64,000 nt of DNA from Ancylostoma caninum. Taxonomy: Eukaryota; Nematoda; Chromadorea; Rhabditida; Ancylostomatidae. Location of the stretch: positions 1,054,001 through 1,118,000 of the forward strand of contig JBAJFG010000549.1 of NCBI GenBank assembly GCA_037903475.1, given 5' to 3'. The number at the start of each line of letters is the position of its first letter. Positions within the stretch are counted from its first letter, which is position 1. The position numbers were made by a program, and so were the translations under genes. The notes under the pieces are model-generated. The model was not told where the DNA came from. It did no database searches and worked only from the letters and a program-made list of their open reading frames with translations. This document shows, one piece after another, positions 12,761 to 25,400 of this stretch.

Positions 12761-13477
12761 TATGCGGTATGGCTCATACAGGAGGTGTCTTCGAGAATAA
12801 TAGCATGTAGGATGTCTTTTGTTTGTACTCCATCGCCCGTTAGATGACTTCCTTTTGCAAATATTTATTAATTTATTTTCTTGTTTGCTTGTTCATTCAT
12901 TCGACCTCGTTTTTGTAGCAGTTTGTTGCAGACTCATTGAGATTATTAAGTACATATCTCGGCGGAACTTCCGCAGGTGACGAATTCTGCTGAAAAGACT
13001 TGAAAGGTTGCAAATGAGTGTAGGAAAGGCTAGATAAGACGAAATGAGCTAGTTCCTTTAGAATGGGCTTCGCTATTCTCTGCCTGATTCTTCTTGCTCT
13101 ACGTATCCATATTCAAAACGTTATCTCCGAATATTTTCATTGTTTTCCTCTTTCACGCTGGTCCCCTACTTCTGTCCTTTTCCTACAGTAGTTTTTTTCT
13201 TATTTGATTGAGATCATCATCTTTTTCGGAGGCAAACTCGAAATGCCTAGAGCCCCGCTATACTCGACGTGGAGTATAGCACTTGTGTCACTTTTGTCGC
13301 CTGCGACAGCGATATCGATACCTATCGATTTTGGGCGGGGCTACGTCTGGCGTTGCTGCTGCGCAGTCCTAATCGATATATATCAAAATAAATGTGCGCG
13401 AGCGACTTCCGCATACGGTCTCTGGAGATTAAGTGGAAGGATATATTCCTGTTTTCTTCTTATTAGTTCATTGACCT

Positions 13478-13706
13478 GTTCATTCATTCATTCATTCATT
13501 CATTCATTCATTCATTCACTTCATTCATTCATTCATTCATTCATTCATTCATTCATTCATTCATTCACTTCATTCATTCATTCATTCATTCATTCACTTC
13601 ATTCATTCATTCATTCATTCACTCATTCATTCCACTTCATTCATTCATTCATTCATTCATTCATTCATTCTTTCTTTCTTTCATTCATTCATTCATCCAT
13701 TCATCC
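13478..13706. repeat. (TTCA)n microsatellite
   Basis: About 55 tandem TTCA units with interruptions (CTTCA, TTTC). It creates a spurious Ser-Phe-Ile-His repeat frame within a 176-residue plus-strand open frame (13204-13734). Confidence 0.97.
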
Positions 13707-14423
13707 GTGTTATGCATTTCGCCAAAAAGCATAGATTTTCGTCAGATCCCTGCAGTTTTTCTGGGTTTGCCCTCTTCGCATACGCTGAGACCAGTTTTGA
13801 TAGGGACGTTGTTGTCAGAGCGTACTTTTCTCGTTGCGTGCACACACACACATTATCCTGCAAAAGTCCGACACAGAGACATTTCCCCTCTGTTTGGGTC
13901 CGTTTTCTTGCTGCGGTACTACCGCCGTCAATGATATGACTCGTTTTCACTTTCGTATCTATACTTTCGTATGAAATTCAATCCATATCAATTTCATTAT
14001 CTTCATTTTTAAGTTCTATACCCCCGACATCCAGCAGAGACCAAATTTCTTCTCCCACGCTCCCTCTTCAATTCCCAGTTTTCGAAAGTCTCTGTTTTTC
14101 TTTTTTTCTTTCTTCGAGCACATCCTGTACAACTCTTTCCCATCAGACCTGTTCCAAGGTCGATCGATATCGCTTTTTTCTATGTAAGTAACTTCAGTAG
14201 CACTCTTGTGAACTCTATTTTTTTTCAGCGCTAGTATTTCCCTGCCTCTCTTTTTAACTTCAATTCCATTGTGTTCACATTTGGTCAGATTCATGAAATG
14301 AGAATTGTCGTGAAATTTCAAGGCCTAAAGGAACGAGTTTTATGAGCAAACTGGTGCAATTGTCGAAACGAGTTGCTTGGGCAGAGTTTACCCATTTTTA
14401 ATTCGTCCCCTTTTATAAACCGC

Positions 14424-14532
14424 ATGCATCATTGTGACCTAACCAGGGTAAACGTGTTAGCACAACAAGAAAATTTACCCATCGTTGACACGGACGTCAA
14501 CACTATCACTTTGGGTAATCTCAATGATGCAT
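14424..14532. mobile_element. Palindromic MITE, TTACCC(W)GGGTAA family
   Basis: Starts TGCATCATTGTGACCTAACC AGGGTAAACGTGTTAGCAC and ends CACTTTGGGTAATCTCAATG ATGCA. It is an inverted repeat: TGCATCATTGAGATTACCCA with GGGTAAACGTGTTAACAC is the approximate arm consensus. The middle is ACCCATCGTTGACACGGACG. Confidence 0.8.
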
Positions 14533-14658
14533 CTACACCCAGAAGGGTGGATAAGTCATAACCTTGCCGGTGACTTGTGCGAGTCCCGCCACTAGGACCG
14601 CTTGCATCACTGGGTTTACCCAGCGCCCATTCTGGCGATTCGTAAATTTGGGCTTAGA

Positions 14659-14762
14659 TGCATCATTTAGATTACCCAGGGAGGATGTGTTGACGCCCGT
14701 TATAACGATGGGTAAATTCATGTAGTACTAATACGCTTACCTGGGTAATCTCAATGATACGT
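14659..14762. mobile_element. Palindromic MITE, TTACCC family
   Basis: TGCATCATTTAGATTACCCA at the left and TGGGTAATCTCAATGATACG at the right, 126 bp after the previous copy and in the same arrangement. Confidence 0.75.
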
Positions 14763-14999
14763 GCGACCTCTATCTAGTGAAGAGTGACCATACCTTTTTT
14801 ATGAATTCTATGTTGATGGTTGCTCAAGGCACCCTGCGTCCTCCATTTGGGATTACCATCGTTTCAATCCAGATTTTTGATAGTGTATAACCCCAAATGC
14901 TCAATTTCTACGATGCTTTAGCTATTTCTATCTCATACGTCAATTTTTTTTTCGCGCATCTTATCAGTTGCCGTAGTTTTCCCTCCTTCAACACAGTTT

Positions 15000-17900
15000 T
15001 TCACTTCTTCATTGTTGTCTTATCTCTCATCTGTCGACTGCAACCCTAACGTTCCGTGAGTTGACAATTGACGCACGTCTATCGATCGATGTTCGTTTTT
15101 CCCGACGGTTTTCCGGCGCTGAACAAATTTTACCCAGGGATTACGTTGCGTACGTAAACGATTTACTCATTCAGTGCTATTTCCTCGAACTTATTAGCGT
15201 ACCATTTGTGGCAGTTGTCGTTCTGTTGCTGTTGTAATACCATCCACAGGAGTTGGCCTTGATGCAGGCGGGGGCTACGTTGGAATCCGGTTGATACCGG
15301 GTTGGTTGATAAGGGGTGGGCGTGGTTTTCCTGGTGAACAGACGAGTTCGTACCCAGTCTGCGGCACGTTAACTTCTGTGAAATCCATTTATTACCCATT
15401 TATTACCTACTTGCCAGAGTTTTCCTTTACATAATTGCACTGGAGCAGTAATGTTTCCTGAAATCCGGATTCTCCATAAATGGACGAGTTCGCGATGCGC
15501 TCTGTCATGTTTTATTGTGTCAGATCTTATCTGTGCTCAGCGAGGTGTGAATTTATTACCGTAATCGCACCAGTTTCTGTATGCCTGATATCGTGAATCA
15601 GCTCTACAGCGTGTTGGATCAGCGTTTTCTTGTTCCGCAGCACTCTGTCGCAAACTCGTCCTGTCCATGTGACGTCCACAGAACGCATATGAAGCAAATA
15701 TGTCGTTAGTGTCATGCATTTTGACGTACTTATACTGGTAAGGCCTGGAAATTTTGCTGGAATTTTGTGCTGCCTATTTGTAGTTGATGGTTTAGCTGAA
15801 AGACCTCAGTGGGTATTAGAAGCAAATTCTTAGATGTAGATCACATTCGTTTGGGTGTGGTCCATATAAAATCAAAATTTTTTATCAATTTTTTTCCCGG
15901 ACTATATGCTTCAATGGGATGATTCTAAGTACCTTTGGTGTAGAATTCTCTCATGCCAGTGTTGAAAGCAGGCTAGCTTCTTTTGTAGCATGTAATTCGT
16001 GGTTTTTTGGCCGAGTATTTAGAAAAATAAAGCGGAAGCGCTCGAAACTGTGAGAGAGTGATGTCTCCTGAAATTTAAGCGAAATTTAAGTGGCCAATCT
16101 TTTCTATCGTACTAGGGGAGCTCTCGGCGTTTCCACGTTCTTAACTTGGAACCGTCAAGGCTTGGTTTCTTGTGAAAATTGTCTGAAACTCTTATGTTAA
16201 AGGCAAGATCCGGGCAAAATTCCATCTCCCGAATTTCTATTGTATTCGTAGCCAACAGCGACGTTTTGGACGGAAATCATAGAAAAATCCCTGAAAAAGT
16301 CCCACAACAAACGCTTTCAATCGACCAATTTCGGTACGGCGTTTGCGGGTTTGCAGCGTCCGTGCTTTCAAATGACGTTATACGGCGGGCCCTACATGCT
16401 GTCTATTGTGGCGTCGTAGGAAAAAATTCATATTCAAAAGAGCGGTGGTCCGTTTGATGGGGTGGGGATGGTTTCACGAAGTGTTCATTAGGTTGTATGT
16501 ATCTGAGCGTCAATCGTCGTTCAGTATACACGCGCGCAGCTTTTGGCTATCGGAGCGTGTTTTCCTACGGCTACCATAATTCTCGGACGTTTTGTCCCAT
16601 ATCTAGCGGTAGAGCGTATATCAAGGTCTCAAACTTGAGATACGTGATACGCATATGTTTTGGACCCCAGAGAGCAAAAAACCTGCGTGGGCACTATTCT
16701 GACCGGACTTTGCCTTTAAGTGTGCTGTTTACCTTTTTCTTCTAAGAAAATCCTCGAGTCTGGCCGATAAAAACTGGCAGTGGAGAACAATGTCCCGCAT
16801 GTCGAATCAGTAGCTATTTTCAGCATTTTTGATTGGACGGACCCTCAACGAGAAATAGAATTTGCCAGTAAATTTGTTATACTTGTGTTTCTCGCAAATA
16901 TCTATGAAACTTTGCAAACCGAACTGTGGAAGCTGGCAGAAGAAAACTCGGAAATATCAAAAATTTCTGGATGTCTGGCGTTAGAATTCCGTTCATTTTT
17001 GACAGGCACCTTGCATTGTTTGAGGTTTCTTGCCTGTTTGCCCCAACGAGTTCCTTTTCAACAACTTCATCAGAACCTCTGAGAGACGGGGGCTATGAGC
17101 AAAATTTACCTTATTTATCTCATTTCCTTGTTTTCTTGGACAATGCATGTCATTCACTGCGTGTTTTCGCGTTCCTCTTCTGATTCGCTGTCACTTGGAA
17201 GCTCCCTACGGAGCAATATATTCTAGATATGCCATGTTATCTGTTTTCCTCCACTATTCCCCACTGTAGACCAGCCCTGGAAGAGAGCTGTAACTTGTTT
17301 TGTCGCAGTCGTTAATTCGCTGAACATATTCTCCTATAACTCATCTCTTTTTCCAAACCAGTAACTGGTTATGTTCGATGACATGGTGTAAAGTCGGAAT
17401 GGAAAGTGGAGCCCCTCCCTTTTATGGTTGAGCCTTACACTTCCCGATGAATCACTCTGTTTGCACTTTCTAATCTCTATTTGTACAGTTGTAGCCAGCA
17501 TGGGCATCGAATTCTTGTTTTGTGCTGTGGGATTTTTTTCGTTTTGCTGCGAGTATCTCTCATGGTAAGGATTTCTCCCGCAATTAAATTTGCTCGTTCC
17601 TCCTCCCCCTCCCCTCACTCCAATGATGGCTAGTCAATCTACTTCAAAAAACGAGAAAAACTACGCGGTAGCTCATCTCTATGTCCTCCTTTTTCCACTG
17701 TTTTCTGAATTTTTTACCCAGTTGAATTTTGAATCAATTCATTAAATTTGTCGGCAAACTTAAGTTTGCTTCTAAAATTTTTGCCACCTGAGCTCCCAAA
17801 GCGATTTTCACTTGTAGGAAGGCTGGAAATGTTTACTTGGACGCAACTTATTCTTATTCAACTTATTTTTTGTGTGAAGTCCCTATGATCTTACATTAAA

Positions 17901-18220
17901 CTACCAGTCTGAAGTATAGGGTATGAACGTACACTGGAGCGAAAGGCCGACTTGAATCCTCGACCCAACCATTGTTGTAAGGTAAGATTTAGTTGCGGGT
18001 ATCAAAAGTCACGAAGCAATTTCGAATGAATAATCGAACTTGGAACGATTCCGGAAATGTGAACATTCGATTTTTCAAATATTCGCTGGAATAGTTTCAA
18101 ATTTCTGTGGGTAGTTTGACGGGTTGAAATTTCGCGAGCTATGAACTTTTCAAATACAAGCCATTTTATAATAGTACTAGTACGGTCACAGTTCTGCTGT
18201 TGGACTGTAAGACTCCTGGT
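15000..18220. other. No gene recognised
   Basis: Short open frames only. A partly palindromic region near 15540-15720 and ordinary A/T-rich intergenic sequence. Confidence 0.5.
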
Positions 18221-18229
18221 ATGATCCTA

Positions 18230-18476
18230 CTCAGAACCCCAAAAACAAGTTTCTGATCGCATCTGAAACTTGCTTCCTCAAAAGCTTGTCGACAAGTTGT
18301 TCGCCCGAAAAGCTTGTCGACAACTTGTTTTCACTGCTTCGTTGTTGAAAACAAGTTGTCGACAAGCTTTTCGGGCGAACAACTTGTCGACAAGGAAGTG
18401 TGAAAACAACTTGTCAACAAGCTTTTGGAAAAGCAAGTTTCGGATGCGATCAGAAACTTGTTTTTGGGGTTCTGAG
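18230..18476. mobile_element. 247-bp palindromic MITE with TA target duplication
   Basis: The ends CTCAGAACCCCAAAAACAAG and their exact reverse complement are flanked by TA on both sides (18228-18229, 18477-18478), as for Tc1/mariner-type insertions. Nearly the whole element is one inverted repeat, with arms of roughly 110 bp. The core repeats the palindrome TTGTCGACAA and the word AGCTTGTCGACAA several times, so each arm is also internally palindromic. Confidence 0.85.
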
Positions 18477-19935
18477 TAGAGATGTATGCATACACAAGCT
18501 TGAGCTTGTTGCCATTCCGGCGATTTAATTTTTGAAAGATGCTGGAGGCTCTGGCAATAAAACACTTTTCACCAGAGGTAAACAATAAGGATGAGCTAAC
18601 AGATGCATTGTGTCTTATACGTTAGCGGTGGAGATTGCGACAACGTCACATCGGTCGTATAATAGCATTCATTCTTAGACGAAGGGCATAGTCGTACTAC
18701 CGCACGGTCGCATCTGCTGCTTAGTTCCTGATTCTACATTTTGATTTTCGCTTGGTAAGTCTATTGAAATGATTTTAGTTGTAAATGATAGAGGACTGAG
18801 TGCAGTTATGTATGTTATAGGCCTGACGAAGGTATTATTGTACGAAAGCTTGCCAGTAAAGCTTGCCAGTAGCAGGAGTTCTCAATCTCATACAAAACAA
18901 CGATTTAATTTTTGGTACGTATTGATTGTGGGCGTTTTTTTTCTTCTGGTTTCAGTTTCTATAAGAAGGCGAGACGTTTGAGGGGTAGGCCTTTTGTAAT
19001 TTCGATTTCTATGGGCCCTGAAATAGGCGATATCGCTAAAACGTAAGTGGATTAGAAAAGTGGAGCAAAGCAGTAAAGTAAGTGGTTGGAATAACAATCT
19101 TGGCACAAATAACTGTAATGAAAATTGTGCAGACCTCAGACGGATTACGATGAGTGTGGAGCCTTAGGCATTTGAGAAAAGGGGGGAGGGCAGAGTTTGC
19201 ATTTGATCAAATGGGCCTGGATTTTTGAAACGTCAACCAAGCAAAACAGCAATGGTAAACGAGATGGGTTATCCTATAGACTAGGTAATTACATGAGAGG
19301 CAGGATGAGGAACTTGGTCTGCAAACCTGTTTTTGCTTGATTGTCCATTCAGGAATCTTGTCCCTGAATGGCTTGGCCAGTCACAGAACTCGGTAGCAGT
19401 GCTTTTTCCTTTTCTCCTCCAACCCTCCACGCTCATCACAATCGATACGTATCAGAAACGAAGTCGCTCAGGCTAGGCATTGTACCTCTCGAGGACTACT
19501 GATTTTCATATTACTGATGCTGTTCAGCTTTTATTTCGTGCATGAACCTTACACGAAAATTATATTTTAAGGGGGGGGGGGCCCCCCACGGCAGTGGAAC
19601 GCAGGCTACGTTTACCCCCTGGAATCTCCCAACATTCCTTGATACATAAAACGGTGCATGTTAACTATGAACTCGTTGGCTGGCCTGCTGCAGTCTCTTC
19701 TTCATTTACGAAACTGTTGCGTAAATTAGTTTCCACTACGGGCCAGCAAAAAAAAAGAACTTCAATGCTCCCAACAGACAAACGACGAAAGAAATTGTGA
19801 AGCATTTTACCGCAGTGATTTTCTGGTTCCATTGGAACCGCGCTGGGTTTTTTTGCAGTGGCCGAAGCGTTGTGTAATTGCGGCTGAATCTGCTGGAAAC
19901 ACGCGGAAGCCGTGACAGTAAATCCAGGAGCGCCA

Positions 19936-20040
19936 TGCACCAGAGATTACCCAGGGTTAACGTGTTAACTTCACTGAATTTTATCCATAGTTTACCAAGG
20001 CGTTACCAAGTTCACCCTGGGTAATCCCTGTAATCCATGT
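19936..20040. mobile_element. Palindromic MITE, TTACCC family
   Basis: GCACCAGAGATTACCCAGGG TTAACGTGTTAAC at the left; CACCCTGGGTAATCCCTG at the right. It interrupts the coding-like minus-strand region next to it. Confidence 0.7.
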
Positions 20041-20809
20041 TACGCTCAAGCTCTGAACGAAGAGATGCGATATTGTTATTTTCTGGATCAAAAACTGGGC
20101 AGAGTCTGCACGAAGGGTTACCTGGAAGCCTCCTATGGTCCCGATGCGTATTGATCAATCCCTCTACAACAACAGACGTATTCCCCAATGCTTGATGAAC
20201 GTAAGCTTGTTGCCCTCTGGTGTTCTGCTTCGGTGACTGGCCAAAGTAGTCCAATACAGACATCCAGCCGATGGACAAGTTTTCCCTTCGTTTTTTTTTC
20301 GCTCGCAGTCATTTTTTCCGCTTCTTTTGCGGTTGCACTGGGAGCGGTCGGCTGTGTCGTTGATCAAAGTCATCGGCATCTAATAGAACTGCCTCTTGCG
20401 CAACGACTTGTCTCCTGAGTTTTCTGGAACTTTCGGAAACCATCTACGCAGTTTTTCCACCATGGAAACGCCCAGGTATTTCTGCAACTCGGTGTGATTC
20501 ATTGGTTTTCATAGCAAACCTCGTCGAAACCAGTGTCGTCGAGTGATTGATAAGGTAACGTTGTACTTGAAACTTCTTCCGTGTGGCTGCTGACTTGCAT
20601 TCCATCGCTCTTGACTTGTAGAGGTAAGAGACGCAGAGCGGCACTTCCCCGAATACTTGCAGTAAATTGTCAGGTGAACAGTGAATTGCAGGGTGATTTT
20701 TTATTTTCTGAGGCAGTGTAGTGGGTCTCGCCACGAACTGTGAACGTCTGCAAACCTGATCGACTTCATCAAACAGCCGCTGCGCAACATTTTTGCACAT
20801 AAATTGCAA
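20012..20809 (-). pseudogene. Open but broken minus-strand coding-like region, unrecognised
   Basis: A 121-residue open frame (20809-20444) contains CSPDNLLQVFGEVPLCVSYL and QVQRYLINHSTTLVSTRFAM. After its stop other frames continue coding-like: one ends with LRRQVVAQEAVLLDADDFDQ near 20400, another (20278-20012) contains QQAYVHQALGNTSVVVEGLI. The first part weakly recalls the post-protease region of retroelement polyproteins, but no catalytic DTG or DSG is present. A frame-shifted retroelement or gene relic is the best guess; a MITE cuts in at 19936-20040. Confidence 0.25.
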
Positions 20810-21350
20810 CAGGATTAGCGCAATTCAATTCCAAACTTGAATGGCAATGTGGCGTCGAAGCCACGCCCACGCGGGCGTGTTCTTGCCGTCGCGGCCTCCG
20901 CCGTGCGATGAGGTGCTCATTTTGTCCTTCTGAATCACAGCTATCGTAAATTGAGTCTTTTTTGAGGAACAGTTGTCCGAGTTTATTTTAGAGATTCGCT
21001 GAGCGCTAACTTTTGCTTTGGGTTGAAACACGAGCAGATTACCCGTGTCTGGTTATCCATTTAGTCTTTATCCGTAGATTCTTGCCATGGATTTATCCCA
21101 ACCGTTATCCGGGCGATGGAAAATCTCGTATTCACTCATCTCTGATTAAAACACCACAGTTTTTTTTATTGTTTTTATTCCTGTAGGTAGTTTTTTTTAC
21201 CTTTTCACCCCTTATATGTATACCTTGGTAGGCCACTGATTATATTTATTTTTTATTGCATCAACTTCCATAATTGTGAAATATCCACGCAGATAAAACT
21301 GAAGGCGAACGAGTTCGGTTTTTTTTTCTTGATAAAGCTAGCCATGTCTT

Positions 21351-21580
21351 CTCGGACAATTTTTCGGAAGGACCGCAGCAAAAAACCAGAGGAACCGACA
21401 AGTGACCTGCGCTTTTTCCGATTTTCTGCTGTTTTTCTTCCGAATAGCTGCTGCTGTCCTTCTTAACCATCCCCTGCACAAAACAATTCTGCTGCGATCC
21501 TTCTAGATTTTTCATCTCTGCGTCTCTGGCTTCTTAACCACATGATCGGCATTTCTCTTTGCTGCGGACCTTAGGCTCAG
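21351..21580. mobile_element. MITE, CTCRGACAATTTTTCGG family, copy 1
   Basis: Left end CTCGGACAATTTTTCGGAAGGACCGCAGC; right end is the reverse complement of CTGAGCCTAAGGTCCGCAGC. Copy 2 at 62737-62891 shares the ends and the inner segment with the exact decamer TCTGCGTCTC followed by TTCTTAACCACATGA. Confidence 0.8.
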
Positions 21581-21647
21581 TTTATTGACTGACAGTGACT
21601 TTTCAGTGCCTTTTCCTCTTCTTTTTCTTCTCTCGAACACATCTATG

Positions 21648-21873
21648 ACGGGATTCATGAACGTTCTCGGGAAGGTTCAAGGACTCCTGATCATCTAGAG
21701 TTGTTGGATTTTGCTTGCTAATGTAGTATATTCAACCATTTTTACTGCTGTTTGTTTTCACTGACATAGACAACTCGCTGGTACAAGGTACGCCCACTTT
21801 TACCAAGGAAATTCGCCCGATTTGAAGCCGCGGGTAAGTGACCACTTTCCCAGAGAAGTTCGTGGATCCCACC
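21648..21873. mobile_element. MITE, GTTCTCGGGAAGG family
   Basis: Left end GACGGGATTCATGAACGTTC followed by TCGGGAAGG; right end CCAGAGAAGTTCGTGGATCC followed by CACC in inverse orientation. The best-preserved copy of this family in the window. Confidence 0.7.
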
Positions 21874-22167
21874 TCTGTCTAGGGTGGCAACGGTGCCATT
21901 CTCTGATTTCTCTACTCTTTTACCAACTGTTCTGTTTACTGGTTCCGAGTTGTGCGCTCTTTTCCTTTGCATCCCTTCCCATTTTGTGATTTGTCACAGT
22001 TTTTAGTGCAATTACACAAGAGACTTTGCTAGAGTTTTTGCGCAAAAAATCTAGTGTAAGTGCTTCAAAAAATGCGTTTCTACGAGGGAATTGCGAACGG
22101 GAACATAGGAGCTGGTGAGTGCAGGGAGATGCCTCCACTCAGCCTCAAATTTCATGCAGAGAACCAT

Positions 22168-22404
22168 TGACGGGATTTAGGAACGTCCCCATTGGAGTAG
22201 TGGTTTACCCTCTGCCTTAAATTGAGGGAATTCCCTGGTAAAAATGGGTGTATTTCGTCTGGGCGACCTGTCTCAGACAGTGAAAATAAACAGTGGCAAA
22301 GATATCAAGAAATAAGTATCACTTTTCACTAGCAAAATCCGAGGACGTCATATGTCAGGAAGCCTAAGACATTTGTGGGAACGTTTATGAATCCCACCAC
22401 TGTA
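22168..22404. mobile_element. MITE, GTTCTCGGGAAGG family
   Basis: Left end TGACGGGATTTAGGAACGTC; right end AACGTTTATGAATCCCACCA in inverse orientation. It lies 295 bp from the preceding copy, with similar length. Confidence 0.65.
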
Positions 22405-25400
22405 CAAACTGGAATATCTGCGTTTTTTCATTTTTTTTAGCGATGGATGTTGAATATTTTCTTCGATTCACGGTCTATTGATTACAATAGTGTGGTTCTG
22501 GTTCTCCTAATACCATACTAGAAAAAAGCTCGAAAAAATCCTAAAAAATCCGTGGCATTTGCAGGATTCATTTTACATGTTGTAATTAGTAATACTATTC
22601 TTAATGGCGTTTTGTTTGATATGAAGATGCTGTTCTTTTTTTTGTCTGTGCTCTCCTTCATTTTACCCTTAGCTAATAGACGTTTAGGTGTCGTACGGAG
22701 GGGGAACAAATATTATCTGCCACTGTTTCGTTTCCGCATGAGTTTTATTCACACACTTTTCTGAAGTTTTTGCATTCCTCCTTATTAGCCGGACATAATG
22801 AGTGATTGTTTGCTTGCTTTTTGTTTTGCATCATTCTGAGTGGCTTCCTGGGAAAACAGGGTGAAATGATAATAATTTAAAATAAATTATTTGTAAGTTA
22901 TTGTTTTTTAAATTTGAATTTTCTCCGGGCGGTTCTTTCGCCAGTCCTTCACGCTGTGGGATTTCCCTATATTAACAAGATATAATCTGCTTGTTTTCTG
23001 TTACTTCTGTACAGATGCCGCTAGCTCAGACTTGTGCTTTTTGCAAGCCGATACTTATGTTTATGTGACATACTTCTCCGGGCCGAATGCTTGACATTCC
23101 GAAGGTATAGCATCTCTAAACTTCTCACTCTAAGTTTCTCGCTCCTCTCTTTATGTACTTTTTTATTTATTTATTTATTTATTTATCTATTGCACGGCAC
23201 AGATATGACGCACTTTAGATACCATTTAAAGTCTCTTTTCCTGAAATTTCATTTAATCCATCGATTTTAGGAGTAGCTCAACTGAATTGGTCCTCTATGT
23301 CTTGCTGAAGTAGCAAAAGGATGTACATACTTTATGAGCAGTTAGCGTTAGCGTAAAATATTCAGTCATGAGAATTGGCTGCCTGCCAACGTTGCGCTGA
23401 TCTCTGCGTCTCAACGTCTAACCGTCATTTCTTGCTGCTGACCGTATTGTTTATACGATTCGAACATACGCTCCTTTCTTGTTTATTTGCGCGTTAGCAC
23501 GTCTGTTTATGGGATTCTGGGCAAGGCAAACATTTGCTCACAATCCATACTGTTACTGAGTATCGGAAATCGATAGCGGATACTGCTTAGCGGTGAGGAA
23601 AAGTGGTTAGGAAAAAAATGTTCCTCTTCCGAGGTTTTTTGGGTCTGAAGGGAGAAAAAACTTAGAGCTTAGGTTACTGGTTGTGGCTACTGCTTCAGAC
23701 GGCACAGAAAGGTTAGCAATCAAGCTCTTAGTGCAATTTTTATTACTAACCCCGCATAGGAAATATAATTAAAACCCGGTTTTATGACATTGCGGCTCAT
23801 ATTTTTGGTGAGGGTACGAGGGAGGGGAGAGGAGACAGAGATTTTTCTAATTTACTAAAAATGGGTGAAAACTATTACGCCTATATCTGATAAACTTTGT
23901 CATTATTCTCTATAAAATTTATTACTTATGATTTAGATTTATTACCCGCCACATTTCAATAGCAAACAATGACACGGTCGCTGTCTCATCCATACGTTCT
24001 ACAAGGTGCTATATATTAAAAAAGAAGCGGGTTTCAAGGCTGGCCTTATACACTTTTTTATTTCCTATTATAATGAGTTCTTTGTGTGTTTCTATTGTTC
24101 CTAACATCTACTTCCGTTTGATAGTTTAATTTCTTTCATTTGGACTTGCCACTATTGTATTACTAACACCTGCCATATGGGCACACCTTTCTGGTGTATT
24201 AAAAAATAAAAAACAAAATGAAATTTCTGTGCTTTTTCCGCCAAACTGTACCATTATTCCATAGTGTTTAGAGCATGGATGCGCATTAAATCCCAAATAT
24301 CAACTTCGATTTTCCTTCCGCTCTTGCTGTCTCTTCCTCTCGTAATATTCTCTGTTCTTTCGATTTTTCATATTTTGAACTCTACCTTCACCTTTCTTTG
24401 CCCACAGGAAATTTCTGAGATGGAAGTCTTGATGATGCTCCTGCAAATTTGAACCTGGAACTAACCGCGCCACCTCTATTTTACCCCAGAAAAAATTTCG
24501 ATTCCTAAGCTGTCTGCAAGTCTAGATCTGCGCTGACTTCTGCTGTGAGCGGCAATGTTTGTGGAATTCCAAAGATACATCAGGGAATTAATGGGGCGTT
24601 TTCAATAGCATTGCGATTCCATTGATTTCGACTCCTGCTTGTCTGGATCGTACAACGCATTCGCGGGATATCCATTTCGAGAATTTCGACCGCGATATTA
24701 CATATGGTGAACTGTTGAACGTCTCAATGCACTCATCAGTCGGCTTCAAGCACTTGATAAGTGGTGATATGTGGTTTGAGTACACTTCTAGGCGTGAGTG
24801 CTTGAAAGCATCTCGTTAGCTGTTACACCACAGCGACACTGGTTAAGGTATGGAGAGTCAAGCGCTTTCAGCACCCACATATATCGTTGTTTCCTGGTAG
24901 CACGTCTCAATGCGATTTGAAAGCGATTATTGGCTTAGAAGTTAAAAACTGCCCTCCATTCTTCCTACTGCTTATCGCTTTGCGTAGCTATTTATCTTTT
25001 TATCACTCATTTCTCTTTCTGTTAACAAAGGCGTTTTAGCAAATTTCCGTTTTTCGTTTGCTCTTCCATGCCTAACTTCCTCTCCATTCCTTCACCAGCT
25101 TTTTATGAAAGGTTCATCTTGCTAACAGCCTTGTTCGTCTACATGCCAATCTCTGTGCCGTTTGGAAGAACCCGAACTTCTGTTGGGTTGTTAATTTATG
25201 TACCAGCATATTTTCCTTTAATAAGAACCTCTCAATCTGTTTGAGCGACATATTTCGGCTACTTTTTACAATTTTTTTATGTGCTCTCATTTATTCGTTT
25301 AGTTAATACGGTAGAAGGTGTGCCAGAGCGCCACAATTAGGGAAGGTACAGCGCGAATTCATTTTCCATACGTCACACATACTCCAGTTATATTTGCGTT

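Noticed and set aside
12335..12847. 170-residue plus frame
   Set aside because: Runs through a CpG-rich block where A/T-rich stops are scarce; a second register is open too, and no family or splice pattern supports it.
13204..13734. 176-residue open frame, the longest in the window
   Set aside because: Most of it is the (TTCA)n microsatellite read as Ser-Phe-Ile-His repeats; the lead-in has no recognisable domain.
14016..14321. 101-residue Lys/Glu-rich minus frame
   Set aside because: Opposite a pyrimidine-rich plus strand, which yields Lys/Glu/Arg codons by composition; no domain, acceptor or partner exon.
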